64,000 nucleotides of DNA, from contig NZ_JAGGJA010000006.1 in the NCBI RefSeq assembly GCF_026229185.1, positions 1 to 64,000 on the forward strand, in the 5' to 3' direction. The number at the start of each line of letters is the position of its first letter. The stretch's first letter is position 1. A model generated the notes under the pieces. That model searched no databases and was not told where the DNA came from. It saw only the letters and a list, made by a program, of their open reading frames with translations. The stretch is from Fodinibius salsisoli. GTDB taxonomy: Bacteria; Bacteroidota; Rhodothermia; Balneolales; Balneolaceae. Below are positions 50,850 to 60,261 of this stretch, piece by piece. The position numbers and the translations under genes are program-made.

Positions 50850-53450
50850 ATGGGTAACCCAAACTGGGATAATGTAGAAACCATAATTGACGAGGTTCTT
50901 TCCCTGCCCAAAAGCAAACGAGCTAAATACATTAGCTGTGCTTGCAAAGACGATAAACAACTTAAGGGAAAAGTCACGGAGTTTTTGGAATCCATTTTTA
51001 ACTCGGAGGGATGGCTCGAAGATCCCAAGAAGTACAAAGAAAATTTCTACCAGGCAATAGCAGACGACGTTGACGATCTCGGTTCTACCAATACCCTTCT
51101 AGGTTGCAATGTAGGAGCTTATACTATTAAGGAAGAGCTGGGACGAGGCGGAATGGGAGCTGTTTACCGTGCGGAACGCTCAGACGGTACTTTTGAACAT
51201 CAGGTAGCAATCAAAGTAATCCGGAGCGGACGGGCTACCCCGGAAAATGTCCGGCGTTTTGAACGCGAACGGAATATTCTGGCGGGACTTAATCATCCCG
51301 GTATTGCCCAACTTTTCGATGGCGGAGTTACTGATAACTGTGTCCCCTACCTAATTATGGAGTATGTAAAGGGTATCCGTATCGATCAATACTGCGAAAA
51401 ACATGACCTCACCGTTGACAAACGCACTGAACTGTTCATGCAAGTGCTGAAAGCGGTAATGCACGCTCATGAAAACCTGGTAATCCATCGCGATCTAAAG
51501 CCGGATAACATTTTAGTAACCCAACAAGGACAGGTAAAGATTCTGGACTTCGGCATTTCCAAGCTGCTCGAAAAGTCCGACCCCCGCCAACAGGACAGAA
51601 CACTCACACATGCCAGAGTACTTACTCCTAAATATGCCGCCCCTGAACAAATCAAAGAAGAACCGGTTACCACTGCAACTGATCTTTATGCCTTGGGTAC
51701 CATCTTTTATGAATTGATAAGCGGCAACCATCCACTACAGCTTGAAAACAAATCTTACTTTGACACCGAACGGATTATTCTGGAAAAAGAGCCCCCTCCG
51801 CCCAGTTTAAACCTCACAACAGAACGAAGTGACCTAAAGAATAAAATCCGGGGCGACCTTGATGCCATTTCATGCAAGGCTTTAAGAAAAGAGCCTGATC
51901 AACGCTATCGTATGGCTAATCATTTTTTATACGATTTGACAAACTATCAGCAGGGGCTGCCCATCTCTGTCCATGCTGATTCTTTTAGATACCGCAGCAA
52001 AAAATTTCTACAGCGTAATAAATATATCCTCGCTGCCGTAGTGGGATTTGTAGTTCTTATTTTTACCTTTGCCTCAATTTATACTTGGCGTATTACTGAA
52101 GAGCGGAATGCCGCGCAAGCTCAAGCAAGTAAAGCAGCTCAAGTTACCGATTTTATGGTTGAACTTTTTGAAGTTCAAAATCCGACCGAATCACTCGGAA
52201 GCGATGTTACCGCCGACCAATTGATACAACGGGGTATTGAACGAGCCAGCAAGCTGGAGAATCAACCCATTGTTCAGGCTCAGATGTTTAGTGCTGTAGG
52301 CCGGGCACAACGCCGGCTTGGCAATTATGACAAGGCTGAAAACCTTCTGCTTAAAGCATTAAACCTCAGGAAGAATCACTTGGGTCTTAACCACTCAGAA
52401 ACGGCTAAGAGCCTTGACCATTTGGGCTTACTTAAAATTGAAGCCGGTAAGTTTAAGATAGCCGATTCGTTATTGCGCCAAAGCCTAAATATTCAGAGAA
52501 CCACATCAGGTATCCAGCAGTTATCCTCCGCTCAAACACAATACCTGTTGGCCTATGTTCAGAGAAGGGTGGGCAATTATGATGAAGCAGAAAAACTATA
52601 CCGAAGCAGCTTGTCTATCCGAAAACAATATCTTCCGGAGAATGACCCCTTAATTCTCGAGAGTTTAAGCGGTTTGGGTACGGCTCTACACAGCAAGGGA
52701 GAATACACAGAAACACTGGATCTATTTACCAGAGCGTTAGAGGGACGAAAAAAGATCTTCAGCATGCGACATCCGGATGTGGCTATGAGTTTTAATAATT
52801 TAGCTGCCCTGAAGTTAAACATAGGTCAATTTGCGGCAGCGGAATCATTATTCAAGAAATCCCTCCAGATACGGCAATTCCTTTTGGGCGATGAACATCC
52901 CAAAGTTTATCTCACTAAAAATAACCTGGCTCTTGTTTTACAAGAACAAGACAAGTTAGCCGAGGCTGAACAGCTTTTCAGGGAAACATTAAAAGCCCGG
53001 ATCAAACAATCCGGACCAAATAGTCTTGGGGCTAAAATAACCCAATTTTGCCTCGCAAATCTCATGAATAAAACAAATCGGTTCCACTCTGCACTCAGGC
53101 TGTATCAGGATGTACTTCCTGTTTTTAGGGAAAAACTGTCTGATGATCACTCATTTACTGCTCGAACCTGGCTAGGGATGGGAAGTGCCCATTTACATCT
53201 TGGCAAACCTCTTAAAGCGGATTCCTTGATGAACAAAGGGTTTAATATTATCCGAAGAATCCATAAAGAAGAATCACTTGAAAGAGCTTTAGCAGATCAA
53301 GAGATGGCAGATCTTAAAATTGAACAACAAAACTATACAGAAGCTGGTTTACTTTTGAATCATGCCTTGAAAGCTCTCCAAGCTATCGAAGGAAAGCAGA
53401 GCTTAAGACAACAACGTATTATCTCTAAATTACAAGTGCTTAATCTATAA
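50850..53450 (+). CDS. Serine/threonine protein kinase with TPR sensor domain (kinase 2)
   Basis: 866 residues, a paralogue of kinase 1 with the same plan. The N-terminal module (VETIIDEVLSLPKSKR, VTEFLESIFNSEGWLEDP) is followed by a kinase domain with LGRGGMGAVYRA (97-108), Lys122, HRDLKPDNIL with Asp215 and DFG Asp233. A transmembrane helix lies at about 390-412 (ILAAVVGFVVLIFTFASIY). About ten TPRs fill residues 440-860, many of the kinesin-light-chain-like type (AENLLLKALNLRKNHLGLNH, NNLAALKLNIGQFAAAESLF). Its sigma partner survives only as a remnant, so it may now act on other targets or on the sigma factor upstream of kinase 1. Confidence 0.92.
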   Translation: MGNPNWDNVETIIDEVLSLPKSKRAKYISCACKDDKQLKGKVTEFLESIFNSEGWLEDPKKYKENFYQAIADDVDDLGSTNTLLGCNVGAYTIKEELGRGGMGAVYRAERSDGTFEHQVAIKVIRSGRATPENVRRFERERNILAGLNHPGIAQLFDGGVTDNCVPYLIMEYVKGIRIDQYCEKHDLTVDKRTELFMQVLKAVMHAHENLVIHRDLKPDNILVTQQGQVKILDFGISKLLEKSDPRQQDRTLTHARVLTPKYAAPEQIKEEPVTTATDLYALGTIFYELISGNHPLQLENKSYFDTERIILEKEPPPPSLNLTTERSDLKNKIRGDLDAISCKALRKEPDQRYRMANHFLYDLTNYQQGLPISVHADSFRYRSKKFLQRNKYILAAVVGFVVLIFTFASIYTWRITEERNAAQAQASKAAQVTDFMVELFEVQNPTESLGSDVTADQLIQRGIERASKLENQPIVQAQMFSAVGRAQRRLGNYDKAENLLLKALNLRKNHLGLNHSETAKSLDHLGLLKIEAGKFKIADSLLRQSLNIQRTTSGIQQLSSAQTQYLLAYVQRRVGNYDEAEKLYRSSLSIRKQYLPENDPLILESLSGLGTALHSKGEYTETLDLFTRALEGRKKIFSMRHPDVAMSFNNLAALKLNIGQFAAAESLFKKSLQIRQFLLGDEHPKVYLTKNNLALVLQEQDKLAEAEQLFRETLKARIKQSGPNSLGAKITQFCLANLMNKTNRFHSALRLYQDVLPVFREKLSDDHSFTARTWLGMGSAHLHLGKPLKADSLMNKGFNIIRRIHKEESLERALADQEMADLKIEQQNYTEAGLLLNHALKALQAIEGKQSLRQQRIISKLQVLNL

Positions 53451-54126
53451 ATTTGGTGGAATAACATTTTCCCTCTAGAAGTATGACCAAAGTTGCCTGC
53501 CCATTATACTAATAGTACAAGCCGGTTAAAATAATAACGGCTTATGGGGTGAAGATAGCATTGGTTCCAAATACAAGTCTCACCAATTCAGATCTAACCG
53601 TGTTATGGGTTGTTTTCACAAGGCTCATACCATACTATGGTCCTAAAAGCGGTCTTCTCATCCGAATTCTGGAGTTGAAATCGGATGAGTGTAATGACCT
53701 ATTCATCGCCCCCTCTTCCGATGAGAGACGATATCCTTGTTTTACATGTTTGTTCAACCGCACAACGCGTCTAATCTAAGGTATTTAGGGCTTAAACTAT
53801 CCCTGCTATTCACAACTATTTGCTCCTTTAAAAATTAAAAGTATACCTCAGAGCAAGTGTTTAGAACACGGTTGTAAAAACCTCTCCTTATATTTTTTTT
53901 CCATGAATCAACGTAATTTGATCTTGGTTGGTTATTTTACTTCATAGTTTTACTTGTAGAAACAGAAATATAAATTTTTTAAGGATGAAAGCGCTTACCT
54001 ATCAGAATCGCTTCATCTTTCTTTTCACGCCTCATAAACAGTGCAATAATGCTTATACTAATATTTCCTTTGATGCATTAAGAAACATTGATAACAGGAA
54101 CTTTAATAAGAAAATGGACGATTTTG
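53451..54126. other. Long upstream region of pckA
   Basis: 676 bases without a convincing gene. The main feature is a LacI-type operator at 53986-53999. Other short frames here overlap each other and lack ribosome-binding sites or family features. The region is A+T-rich around 53840-53980. Confidence 0.45.
53986..53999. promoter_or_regulatory. LacI/cre-type operator upstream of pckA
   Basis: TGAAAGCGCTTACC differs from the operator before the lacI-pfkA operon (13435-13448) only in the last base. It shares its AAGCGCTT centre and fits the cre consensus at 13 of 14 positions. It lies 127 bases upstream of the pckA start. These are the only two AAGCGCTT sites noticed in the window. Confidence 0.7.
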
Positions 54127-55725
54127 ATGAGCAACCAAGCACATCCAAAAAGCAGCGTTGGACTTGATTACCTAAATCTTCAAAATAATGATCAGGATCT
54201 GTGGAATCTTACTCCTCCTGAGCTTTACGAAGAAGCCATACACAATGGGGAGGCTTCGTTAACCAAAGACTACGCTTTGCGGGTATTAACGGGCAAGTAC
54301 ACCGGAAGATCTCCTTCAGATCGATTTATTGTAGATCAGCCATCTATCCGTCAGGATATCGACTGGGGAACCATCAATAAGCCGATTGAAGAGGAAGCTT
54401 TTGATGCTCTTTTTGAGAAAGTTACCCATTACCTGCAGGATAAAAAAATCTATGTGAAAGATTGCTTTGCCGGTGCTGATGAGAAATATCGGCTTAATGT
54501 TCGCCTCGTAAGCGAAGCCGCCTACCATGCCCTCTTTGCTCATAATATGTTTGTTCGTCCCTCAAAAGACCAGTTGCAAGATCACGAGCCAGATTTTACG
54601 ATCGTTGCCGCTCCGAATTTCAAGGCCAATCCGGAAGTGGACCAAACCAATAGCGAAGCATTTGTGCTCATCAATTTCGACAAAGGTATTATCCTGATTG
54701 GCGGCACACTTTATTCCGGAGAGGTCAAGAAGGGCATTTTTTCAGTTATGAACTATCTGCTACCCAAACAGAATGTCATGGCGATGCACTGCTCAGCCAA
54801 TATGAGCAGCTCCGGCGATACGGCCATCTTTTTTGGCCTATCCGGCACCGGTAAAACAACGCTGTCTTCCGACCCCGACCGTGTTCTCATCGGCGATGAT
54901 GAACATGGCTGGAGCGAAGATGGTGTCTTTAATATTGAAGGAGGATGCTATGCCAAAACCATCAACCTTTCCAAAGAAGGCGAACCGTTAATTTATGCGA
55001 CTACACAGATGGCCGGCACTATCCTCGAAAATGTGGTTCTGGATGAATACCGGACCCCCGATTTTAATGATCTGAGCCTTACTCAAAATACGCGATGCTC
55101 CTATCCCATCCACTATATTCCCAATGCCACTGAAGAAGGAACCGGCAACCATCCAGATAATATCATCTTTCTTACATGCGATGCATTTGGGGTTCTACCA
55201 CCTATATCAAAACTTACACCCGAGCAGGCTATGTACCATTTTATAAGCGGATACACCGCCAAAGTTGCGGGTACTGAACGGGGGATTACAGAGCCAAAAG
55301 CTACTTTTTCGGCCTGCTTTGGTGCTCCATTTATGCCATTACATCCTACCGTTTATGCCCAATTACTGGCCGATAAAATTAGGCGGCACAATGCCACTGT
55401 ATGGCTACTAAATACCGGGTGGACCGGCGGGCCACATGGCGTGGGGCATCGGATGAAGCTTTCTCATACCCGCAGAATACTCAGCAAAGCCCTGCAGGGT
55501 CATTTAGAGGATACTCTTTTCGAAACGGACCCTATTTTTGGCGTAGCTGTTCCAGAATCAATCAATGGAGTGCCCGACAAAATTTTATTCCCCCGGAATA
55601 CGTGGCAGGACAAAAAAGCCTATGATGAAAAAGCTCAAAAACTGGCCGATATGTTTGCCCGAAACTTTCAACAGTTTGAAGAGAAAGCGAGTGAGCGTTT
55701 ACTTAAGGCTGGTCCCAAGGTTTAG
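54127..55725 (+). CDS. pckA: Phosphoenolpyruvate carboxykinase (ATP)
   Basis: Gluconeogenic enzyme converting oxaloacetate and ATP to phosphoenolpyruvate. Signatures: GKYTGRSPSDRFIVD, MHCSANMSSSGDTAIFFGLSGTGKTTLS (kinase-1a loop GLSGTGKTT), LIGDDEHGW (metal Asp pair), TRCSYPIHYI and WLLNTGWTGG. ATG 54127 gives a 532-residue protein of normal length; the in-frame start at 54088 would add 13 residues unlike the family. A LacI-type operator lies upstream. The gene converges on prfA. Confidence 0.95.
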   Translation: MSNQAHPKSSVGLDYLNLQNNDQDLWNLTPPELYEEAIHNGEASLTKDYALRVLTGKYTGRSPSDRFIVDQPSIRQDIDWGTINKPIEEEAFDALFEKVTHYLQDKKIYVKDCFAGADEKYRLNVRLVSEAAYHALFAHNMFVRPSKDQLQDHEPDFTIVAAPNFKANPEVDQTNSEAFVLINFDKGIILIGGTLYSGEVKKGIFSVMNYLLPKQNVMAMHCSANMSSSGDTAIFFGLSGTGKTTLSSDPDRVLIGDDEHGWSEDGVFNIEGGCYAKTINLSKEGEPLIYATTQMAGTILENVVLDEYRTPDFNDLSLTQNTRCSYPIHYIPNATEEGTGNHPDNIIFLTCDAFGVLPPISKLTPEQAMYHFISGYTAKVAGTERGITEPKATFSACFGAPFMPLHPTVYAQLLADKIRRHNATVWLLNTGWTGGPHGVGHRMKLSHTRRILSKALQGHLEDTLFETDPIFGVAVPESINGVPDKILFPRNTWQDKKAYDEKAQKLADMFARNFQQFEEKASERLLKAGPKV

Positions 55726-55738
55726 TTATCTGTTCATT

Positions 55739-55779
55739 GTTATTGGTTATTGGGCATAAAAACCCTGGTAACCAATAAC
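55739..55779. terminator. Inverted repeat between convergent pckA and prfA
   Basis: GTTATTGGTTA (55739-55749) is perfectly complementary to TAACCAATAAC (55769-55779). The repeat sits between the two converging stops, so it may serve both transcripts, but neither side has a clear T-tract. Confidence 0.5.
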
Positions 55780-55789
55780 AAAATGACAG

Positions 55790-56878
55790 CTATCCTTCTT
55801 CCATTACCGCATTCAGCTTATCGAGGTTATCCTGAACGCGCAGAGCTTCAATAACCTCATCCAAATCTCCTTTCATAATACTCTCAAGGTTGTAGAGCGT
55901 CAGGTTAATCCGATGATCCGTCAATCTGCTTTGCGGAAAATTATAGGTGCGAATTTTGGCACTGCGATCACCGGTAGAAATTTGGCTCTTGCGCTCTTTG
56001 TCACGCTCTTTGCGTAATTTCTCTTCCTCTTGTTCATACAGTTTAGAACGGAGCATCTTCATAGCTTTCTCCTTATTCTGATGCTGTGAACGCTCCTGCT
56101 GACATTCTACCACTACCCCCGTTGGTTCGTGGGTGATCCGAATCGCAGAATCTGTTTTATTAACGTGCTGCCCCCCTGCCCCGCTGGCCCGGAAGGTGTC
56201 GATACGCAGATCGGCAGTATTCACTTCGATATCCACCTCTTCGGCTTCCGGTAGCACGGCTACGGTCGCCGCCGAGGTGTGTACTCGTCCCTGTGTCTCA
56301 GTCTCAGGCACTCGCTGCACTCGGTGGACCCCACTTTCATATTTCATCTTGCCATATACTTCTTTGCCTTCCAAACCAAATGTAAGTTCTTTATAGCCTC
56401 CCTTATTGGATTCGTTAAGGCTCAGCAGGTTCAGGCTCCACCCGAGTTGGTCGGAATACCGGCGATACATATCAAACAGATCGCCCACAAAAATAGCGGC
56501 TTCATCACCCCCGGTTCCGGCACGCAGTTCCACAATCACGTTTTTGGAATCATCAGGATCTTTAGGTATCAGCTTAAACTTAATGTCTTCTTCTAACTCC
56601 TCTACCCGAGGTTTAAGCTCCTCATTTTCTTCCCTGGCCATAGCGGTAATTTCAGCATCTTCCCCATCTTCGATCAGTTCTTCGTTTCCCTCAATCCTAT
56701 TCCGGATGTCTTTCCATTCATCGTATAGCTCTACTAACACCTTTAAATCGCTGTGCTCTTTGGTCAATTCCGTATATCGGTCGGGATCATCATAGACCGC
56801 CGGATCACTCATCGCCGCGGTTACTTCTTCAAATCGTTCCCGAACCTGTTCTAACTTTGCCTCTATGTCCATGCTCAA
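55790..56878 (-). CDS. prfA: Peptide chain release factor 1
   Basis: Terminates translation at UAA and UAG. 362 residues with the GGQ loop in RASGAGGQHVNKTDSAIRI, followed by THEPTGVVVECQQERSQHQN. The N-terminal domain 1 is coiled (LEQVRERFEEVTAAM), and the RF1-type segment VHRVQRVPETETQGRVHTS is present. Domain 2 lies between. It has no sign of a programmed frameshift, which distinguishes it from prfB. It stands alone. Confidence 0.95.
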   Translation of the reverse strand: MSMDIEAKLEQVRERFEEVTAAMSDPAVYDDPDRYTELTKEHSDLKVLVELYDEWKDIRNRIEGNEELIEDGEDAEITAMAREENEELKPRVEELEEDIKFKLIPKDPDDSKNVIVELRAGTGGDEAAIFVGDLFDMYRRYSDQLGWSLNLLSLNESNKGGYKELTFGLEGKEVYGKMKYESGVHRVQRVPETETQGRVHTSAATVAVLPEAEEVDIEVNTADLRIDTFRASGAGGQHVNKTDSAIRITHEPTGVVVECQQERSQHQNKEKAMKMLRSKLYEQEEEKLRKERDKERKSQISTGDRSAKIRTYNFPQSRLTDHRINLTLYNLESIMKGDLDEVIEALRVQDNLDKLNAVMEEG

Positions 56879-57200
56879 AAATTACCTTATAATTCAATGG
56901 GTCAATAACTGCTAATTCTTAAAATACGATTCTTTATGGGAAGAATTAAAAAATATAAGAAAGAGAATTTGTCGCCCCTTGCTACTTGATAAACGAATAT
57001 TCCGGGGCTCATATCCAGCCCGATTTCCATTCGTCCAATTTTAAGAGGCAGCTGAAAATAAACCTTTAAACGGATTCTAATTCTTAGAAGGTTTTACAAA
57101 ACTACCACACCAGTCATCCTGATCCCTATTCCCAGCCTTCGAAAGATTCCACGGGTACCTTATACAGTGCGCTACTCCTGGGTAGTCGTCCGCGAGACCG
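56879..57200. other. Intergenic gap between prfA and marR
   Basis: 322 bases, probably containing the prfA promoter and the end of the marR transcript. I see no frame, repeat or strong hairpin that I can support. Confidence 0.35.
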
Positions 57201-57623
57201 TTAGCTGTCCTCAAGAGATTCAATACATTGGGCTAAATTTTTTCTTGTTTCTTCAATCTCTTCTTCGGTTAAATCACTCGTCATTTCACCTTCGATATTT
57301 TGTACTATCTTGTGTGCCTTTTTGAGTAATTTTTTCCCTTCTGAAGTTAAAAGAGTATTAATTTTCCTTCCGTGAGAAGGATCTGCCTTTCTTTCAACCA
57401 ATCTCTTTGCCTCCAGTCCACCTATAATTTTGTGCATTGTTTGGGGCGTTAAAAAGCAGCGGCGGGCTAATTCAGCATTCGAGAGTCCCTGATCTTCTTC
57501 CAAAATACTCAGTGCCGCATATTGAGGTGTTGTTACTCCAACAGCATCCAATTGTTCATCCATCCGCGAGCGCAACACTTGCTGTGTACGTTTAATCACA
57601 TATCCTAACCTGTGGCCAACCAT
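57201..57623 (-). CDS. MarR-family transcriptional regulator
   Basis: 140 residues with the winged-helix core: LDAVGVTTPQYAALSILEED, then the recognition helix region LSNAELARRCFLTPQTMHKI, and the wing LVERKADPSHGRKINTLLT with the DxR-like DPSHGR. Dimer helices lie at both ends. Two palindromes in the 80-base divergent gap to the monooxygenase gene (57639-57654, 57661-57676) are probable operators, so it likely represses itself and that operon. The ligand is unknown; an aromatic or quinone compound would fit the neighbour. Confidence 0.9.
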   Translation of the reverse strand: MVGHRLGYVIKRTQQVLRSRMDEQLDAVGVTTPQYAALSILEEDQGLSNAELARRCFLTPQTMHKIIGGLEAKRLVERKADPSHGRKINTLLTSEGKKLLKKAHKIVQNIEGEMTSDLTEEEIEETRKNLAQCIESLEDS

Positions 57624-57638
57624 AACTATTCATTGATT

Positions 57639-57676
57639 TATCAGTATGCTGATATTATATTGTCAGTACACTGATA
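57639..57676. promoter_or_regulatory. Paired palindromic operators for the MarR regulator
   Basis: TATCAGTATGCTGATA (57639-57654) and TGTCAGTACACTGATA (57661-57676) are two near-perfect palindromes sharing TCAGTA-CTGATA. Their centres are 22 bases apart, two helical turns. They lie between the divergent starts of marR and the monooxygenase, the expected place for MarR dimers bound on one face. Confidence 0.85.
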
Positions 57677-57703
57677 AATTAACTTAAAATTTATTCAATC
57701 TCC

Positions 57704-58027
57704 ATGACTACAATTAACCGAAATGAAGATATCTTCACCTTAATTAATGTTTTTCAGGTCGACCCGACTAACCAGCAAGAACTTGTTGATCTGCTCATTG
57801 AAGCTACCGACGAGACCATGAGTAATCTGCCTGGTTTTATCTCAGCAAACATTCATCAAAGTTTGGATGGGGAACGGGTGGTCAATTATGCCCAATGGGA
57901 AAGCAAAGAGCATTTTGAACAAATGTTGTCTGACTCTGATGCTATTCCTCATATGAAAGAGGCAGAACAACTTGTAAATAGCTTTGAACCCATTCAAACG
58001 AAAGTCGTTGATTCTATATCAATTTAA
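57704..58027 (+). CDS. Antibiotic biosynthesis monooxygenase (ABM)-domain protein
   Basis: 107 residues of the dimeric alpha/beta-barrel ABM/quinol monooxygenase type: FTLINVFQVDPTNQQELVDLL, then LPGFISANIHQSLDGERVVNYAQWES and HFEQMLSD, with the conserved W-x-S. Proteins of this fold act on quinones or aromatic compounds without cofactor, or as small degradative enzymes. It is divergent from marR and followed after 9 bases by the EVE gene, so both are probably under MarR control. Confidence 0.85.
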   Translation: MTTINRNEDIFTLINVFQVDPTNQQELVDLLIEATDETMSNLPGFISANIHQSLDGERVVNYAQWESKEHFEQMLSDSDAIPHMKEAEQLVNSFEPIQTKVVDSISI

Positions 58028-58036
58028 TTACTCACT

Positions 58037-58456
58037 ATGAAATATTGGATCATTGTCGCTTCTAAAGACCATGTGCAAGCCGCACAAGAAGGGGGATTTT
58101 GTCAGGCCTGCCATGGAAGGAAGTGGCCATTAGCAAAAATGAATACTGGTGATGGAATTCTCTTTTATTCTTCCAAACAGAAGTTTAGGTCCAGTATCTC
58201 TTGTCAAAAGTTTACAGCAATTGGTTTCGTTAAGGAGAAGGTAATATATCAACGAAATATAAACGCTAATTTTAAACCTTTTCGGAGGGACGTAGATTTT
58301 TGGAATTGTAAAGAAGCAAAAATACATTCCCTCCTTGAGGAATTGCATTTCATAGATAATGTTGATAAATGGGGATATAAGTTAATGAGCGGATTTCTGG
58401 AAATAGACGAACATGATTTTGTACTCATCAAAAGTAAAATGCTAACTAAACATTGA
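58037..58456 (+). CDS. EVE-domain protein
   Basis: 139 residues covering one EVE (PUA-like) domain: YWIIVASKDHVQAAQEGGFC, then QACHGRKWPLAKMNTGDGIL with the FYSSK strand, and FTAIGFVKEK. The conserved Q-x-x-H-G-x-x-x-PL-x-x-M-x-x-GD pattern is complete. EVE domains recognise modified bases and occur in restriction-like systems and in nucleic-acid metabolism. No restriction or methyltransferase gene is nearby; the pair with an ABM protein under a MarR site looks like a stress cassette instead. Confidence 0.85.
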   Translation: MKYWIIVASKDHVQAAQEGGFCQACHGRKWPLAKMNTGDGILFYSSKQKFRSSISCQKFTAIGFVKEKVIYQRNINANFKPFRRDVDFWNCKEAKIHSLLEELHFIDNVDKWGYKLMSGFLEIDEHDFVLIKSKMLTKH

Positions 58457-58558
58457 ATCTGGCCAGCTTAAGCGTTCATTAAGTAGAACCCCATGGAATG
58501 CCCCCTTCGGACCGCGATGGCAAGCCCGGTTTTGCAAGGCTCCTCGGCTGTTCTTTTT

Positions 58559-59920
58559 TCAAAAATTTAAAGGAGTTTCATATCCAATCTGTAAGGCCGA
58601 ATAGTCCATGGTTCTATTGCCCCAATTGATATTATTTGTAAACCGCAATACCACCTTGCTTTCTTTAGATTCATTGGACGGAAAATAAAATATACTGCCT
58701 CTAAATGAAGTTAAATTATACCAATCGCTATTTACGAAATGTTTATTTTCATTCAGTTTTCTTCTAACAAAACGGCTTGTTAGCTCCACGCCAAAATTAT
58801 TGAGCCGCTTGCTACTAATAGCAACCTCACCATAGATAGAATGGAATATTCCGGTTGTTTTGGTATCATTTATGACGACATTACTTGAGTTGTACCGGTA
58901 TCCTGTATTTATTTCAAACGAATTAGAGGGGCGCCAATCCCAACGCAATAACTTCAGGGCTATACCTGTTGAAAAATTACTACGTCTGAAAAGCTTAGTC
59001 TGGTTCACCGTATCCGTAGCGGCCAATGCGAGAGTATCAAATTTGCTATCAAGCCGATTAAACTGAAAGTAAGGCTCTATAGCATAAAACATGTACATAA
59101 ATTGATCCGGAATATTAAGCCGATGTAAATAAAATTGGCTACTTGCCTCAAATTGCAATAACTCGTTCGGTTCATTGCCCAACAGGGCCAATAAATCAGA
59201 ATAGACCTGCAGGTTAATAAATGAGTTGACCCCATTATCCGCATAGAGTCTCTTCTGACTCATTGCTGAGTCTTGCTTCAATGTTAACACTTGATTATTG
59301 GGGAAATAGTTAAACCGGCGTTCGGCATCAAATGAAACTGCATTCTTCAACAAGATAAAACTTCCATCCTGTGGATTTATAAGCTTGTCATCAAATCTGT
59401 TTTCTATAGTAAGCAGTGGTATGGGAGCATCTTTGTTATAATATGTACTACCATCTTCGGCATAAACTTTTATAAATTCGATGAATCCTTCATTTATTTG
59501 GACTTTTACACTATCCAAATAAACAACATTAGCTGTATCCGACTCTTCATTAACCTTCAAGGTTTCACTACTCGATATCCGTAAGGAATCACTTTTCAGC
59601 GTATCATTGAATGATCCAACTCTTTTTGCCAGTTCCTCTATATTACGGTCCAGCTTTTTGACCGTAGAATGTTTATCAAACACAAAAGCAAGCTCCTTCA
59701 TCCTGATCCTTCCAATTTCCGTTTTACCGCTTTCTTCATTCAGTAATTTACGTAGGCGAACAAGGGTCTCATTGTCTTCCTGATTTTCCTTGTCCTGCGG
59801 AATTTTTTCCTTCTCAACAGCAAATTCAGTTGTATCAGGTTTTGATTCTTGCTGTGTATTTTGTCCCAAAGACAAACTAATAAAACAAAAAATAAATGCG
59901 ATAAGATATAGTAATTTCAT
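58559..59920 (-). CDS. Predicted outer-membrane beta-barrel protein
   Basis: 453 residues. Signal peptide (1-19, SLSLGQ), then a charged, helical and probably coiled-coil segment (25-115: IPQDKENQEDNETLVRLRKL, FDKHSTVKKLDRNIEELAKR). The second half alternates aromatic and polar strands (FYAIEPYFQFNRLDSKF, GIALKLLRWDWRPSNSFEINT, HSIYGEVAISSK) and ends in NF, the C-terminal Phe of outer-membrane barrels. The family is not recognised. The gene is isolated, with no partner on the same strand. Confidence 0.65.
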   Translation of the reverse strand: MKLLYLIAFIFCFISLSLGQNTQQESKPDTTEFAVEKEKIPQDKENQEDNETLVRLRKLLNEESGKTEIGRIRMKELAFVFDKHSTVKKLDRNIEELAKRVGSFNDTLKSDSLRISSSETLKVNEESDTANVVYLDSVKVQINEGFIEFIKVYAEDGSTYYNKDAPIPLLTIENRFDDKLINPQDGSFILLKNAVSFDAERRFNYFPNNQVLTLKQDSAMSQKRLYADNGVNSFINLQVYSDLLALLGNEPNELLQFEASSQFYLHRLNIPDQFMYMFYAIEPYFQFNRLDSKFDTLALAATDTVNQTKLFRRSNFSTGIALKLLRWDWRPSNSFEINTGYRYNSSNVVINDTKTTGIFHSIYGEVAISSKRLNNFGVELTSRFVRRKLNENKHFVNSDWYNLTSFRGSIFYFPSNESKESKVVLRFTNNINWGNRTMDYSALQIGYETPLNF

Positions 59921-60261
59921 AGGTTATAACCATTTATATTTTTTATACAGACAGCCCTAATCCCTGGTACTTTACATACTTTATTTGTCTTAGTATTTAG
60001 AATAAATTAAATCTCCTCAGCCAATTTTAAATAAAATATCAATTATAAAATAAAATTTATTCAAGATAATTAACTGAAAAGAAAGAAATAACCCGTTGCC
60101 ACTTCTCCCTATCAACAGGATGCCTCCCAAAAATTCATTAACAATCTTACTATTTGGTTCTTTTTAAATGTTGCTGTATAAAAACACATAGCAATTATGC
60201 GATTTTGGAAACTTCTTTCCGTATTATTGGCCTCACAATTGATAATTAAGATATCAGAACC
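59921..60261. other. Divergent gap between the outer-membrane protein and purK
   Basis: 341 A+T-rich bases holding both promoters. No PurR-like box, structured leader or frame was recognised. Confidence 0.35.

Noticed and set aside
50850-53450. Kinase 2 as a pseudokinase
   Set aside because: The glycine loop, Lys122, HRD Asp215 and DFG Asp233 are all intact.
53549-53779. 76-codon frame before pckA
   Set aside because: No convincing ribosome-binding site, signal or family; probably chance.
53985-54167. Short frame MKALTYQNRF... upstream of pckA
   Set aside because: It overlaps the pckA start out of frame and has no recognisable domain; its first codons are the LacI-type operator.
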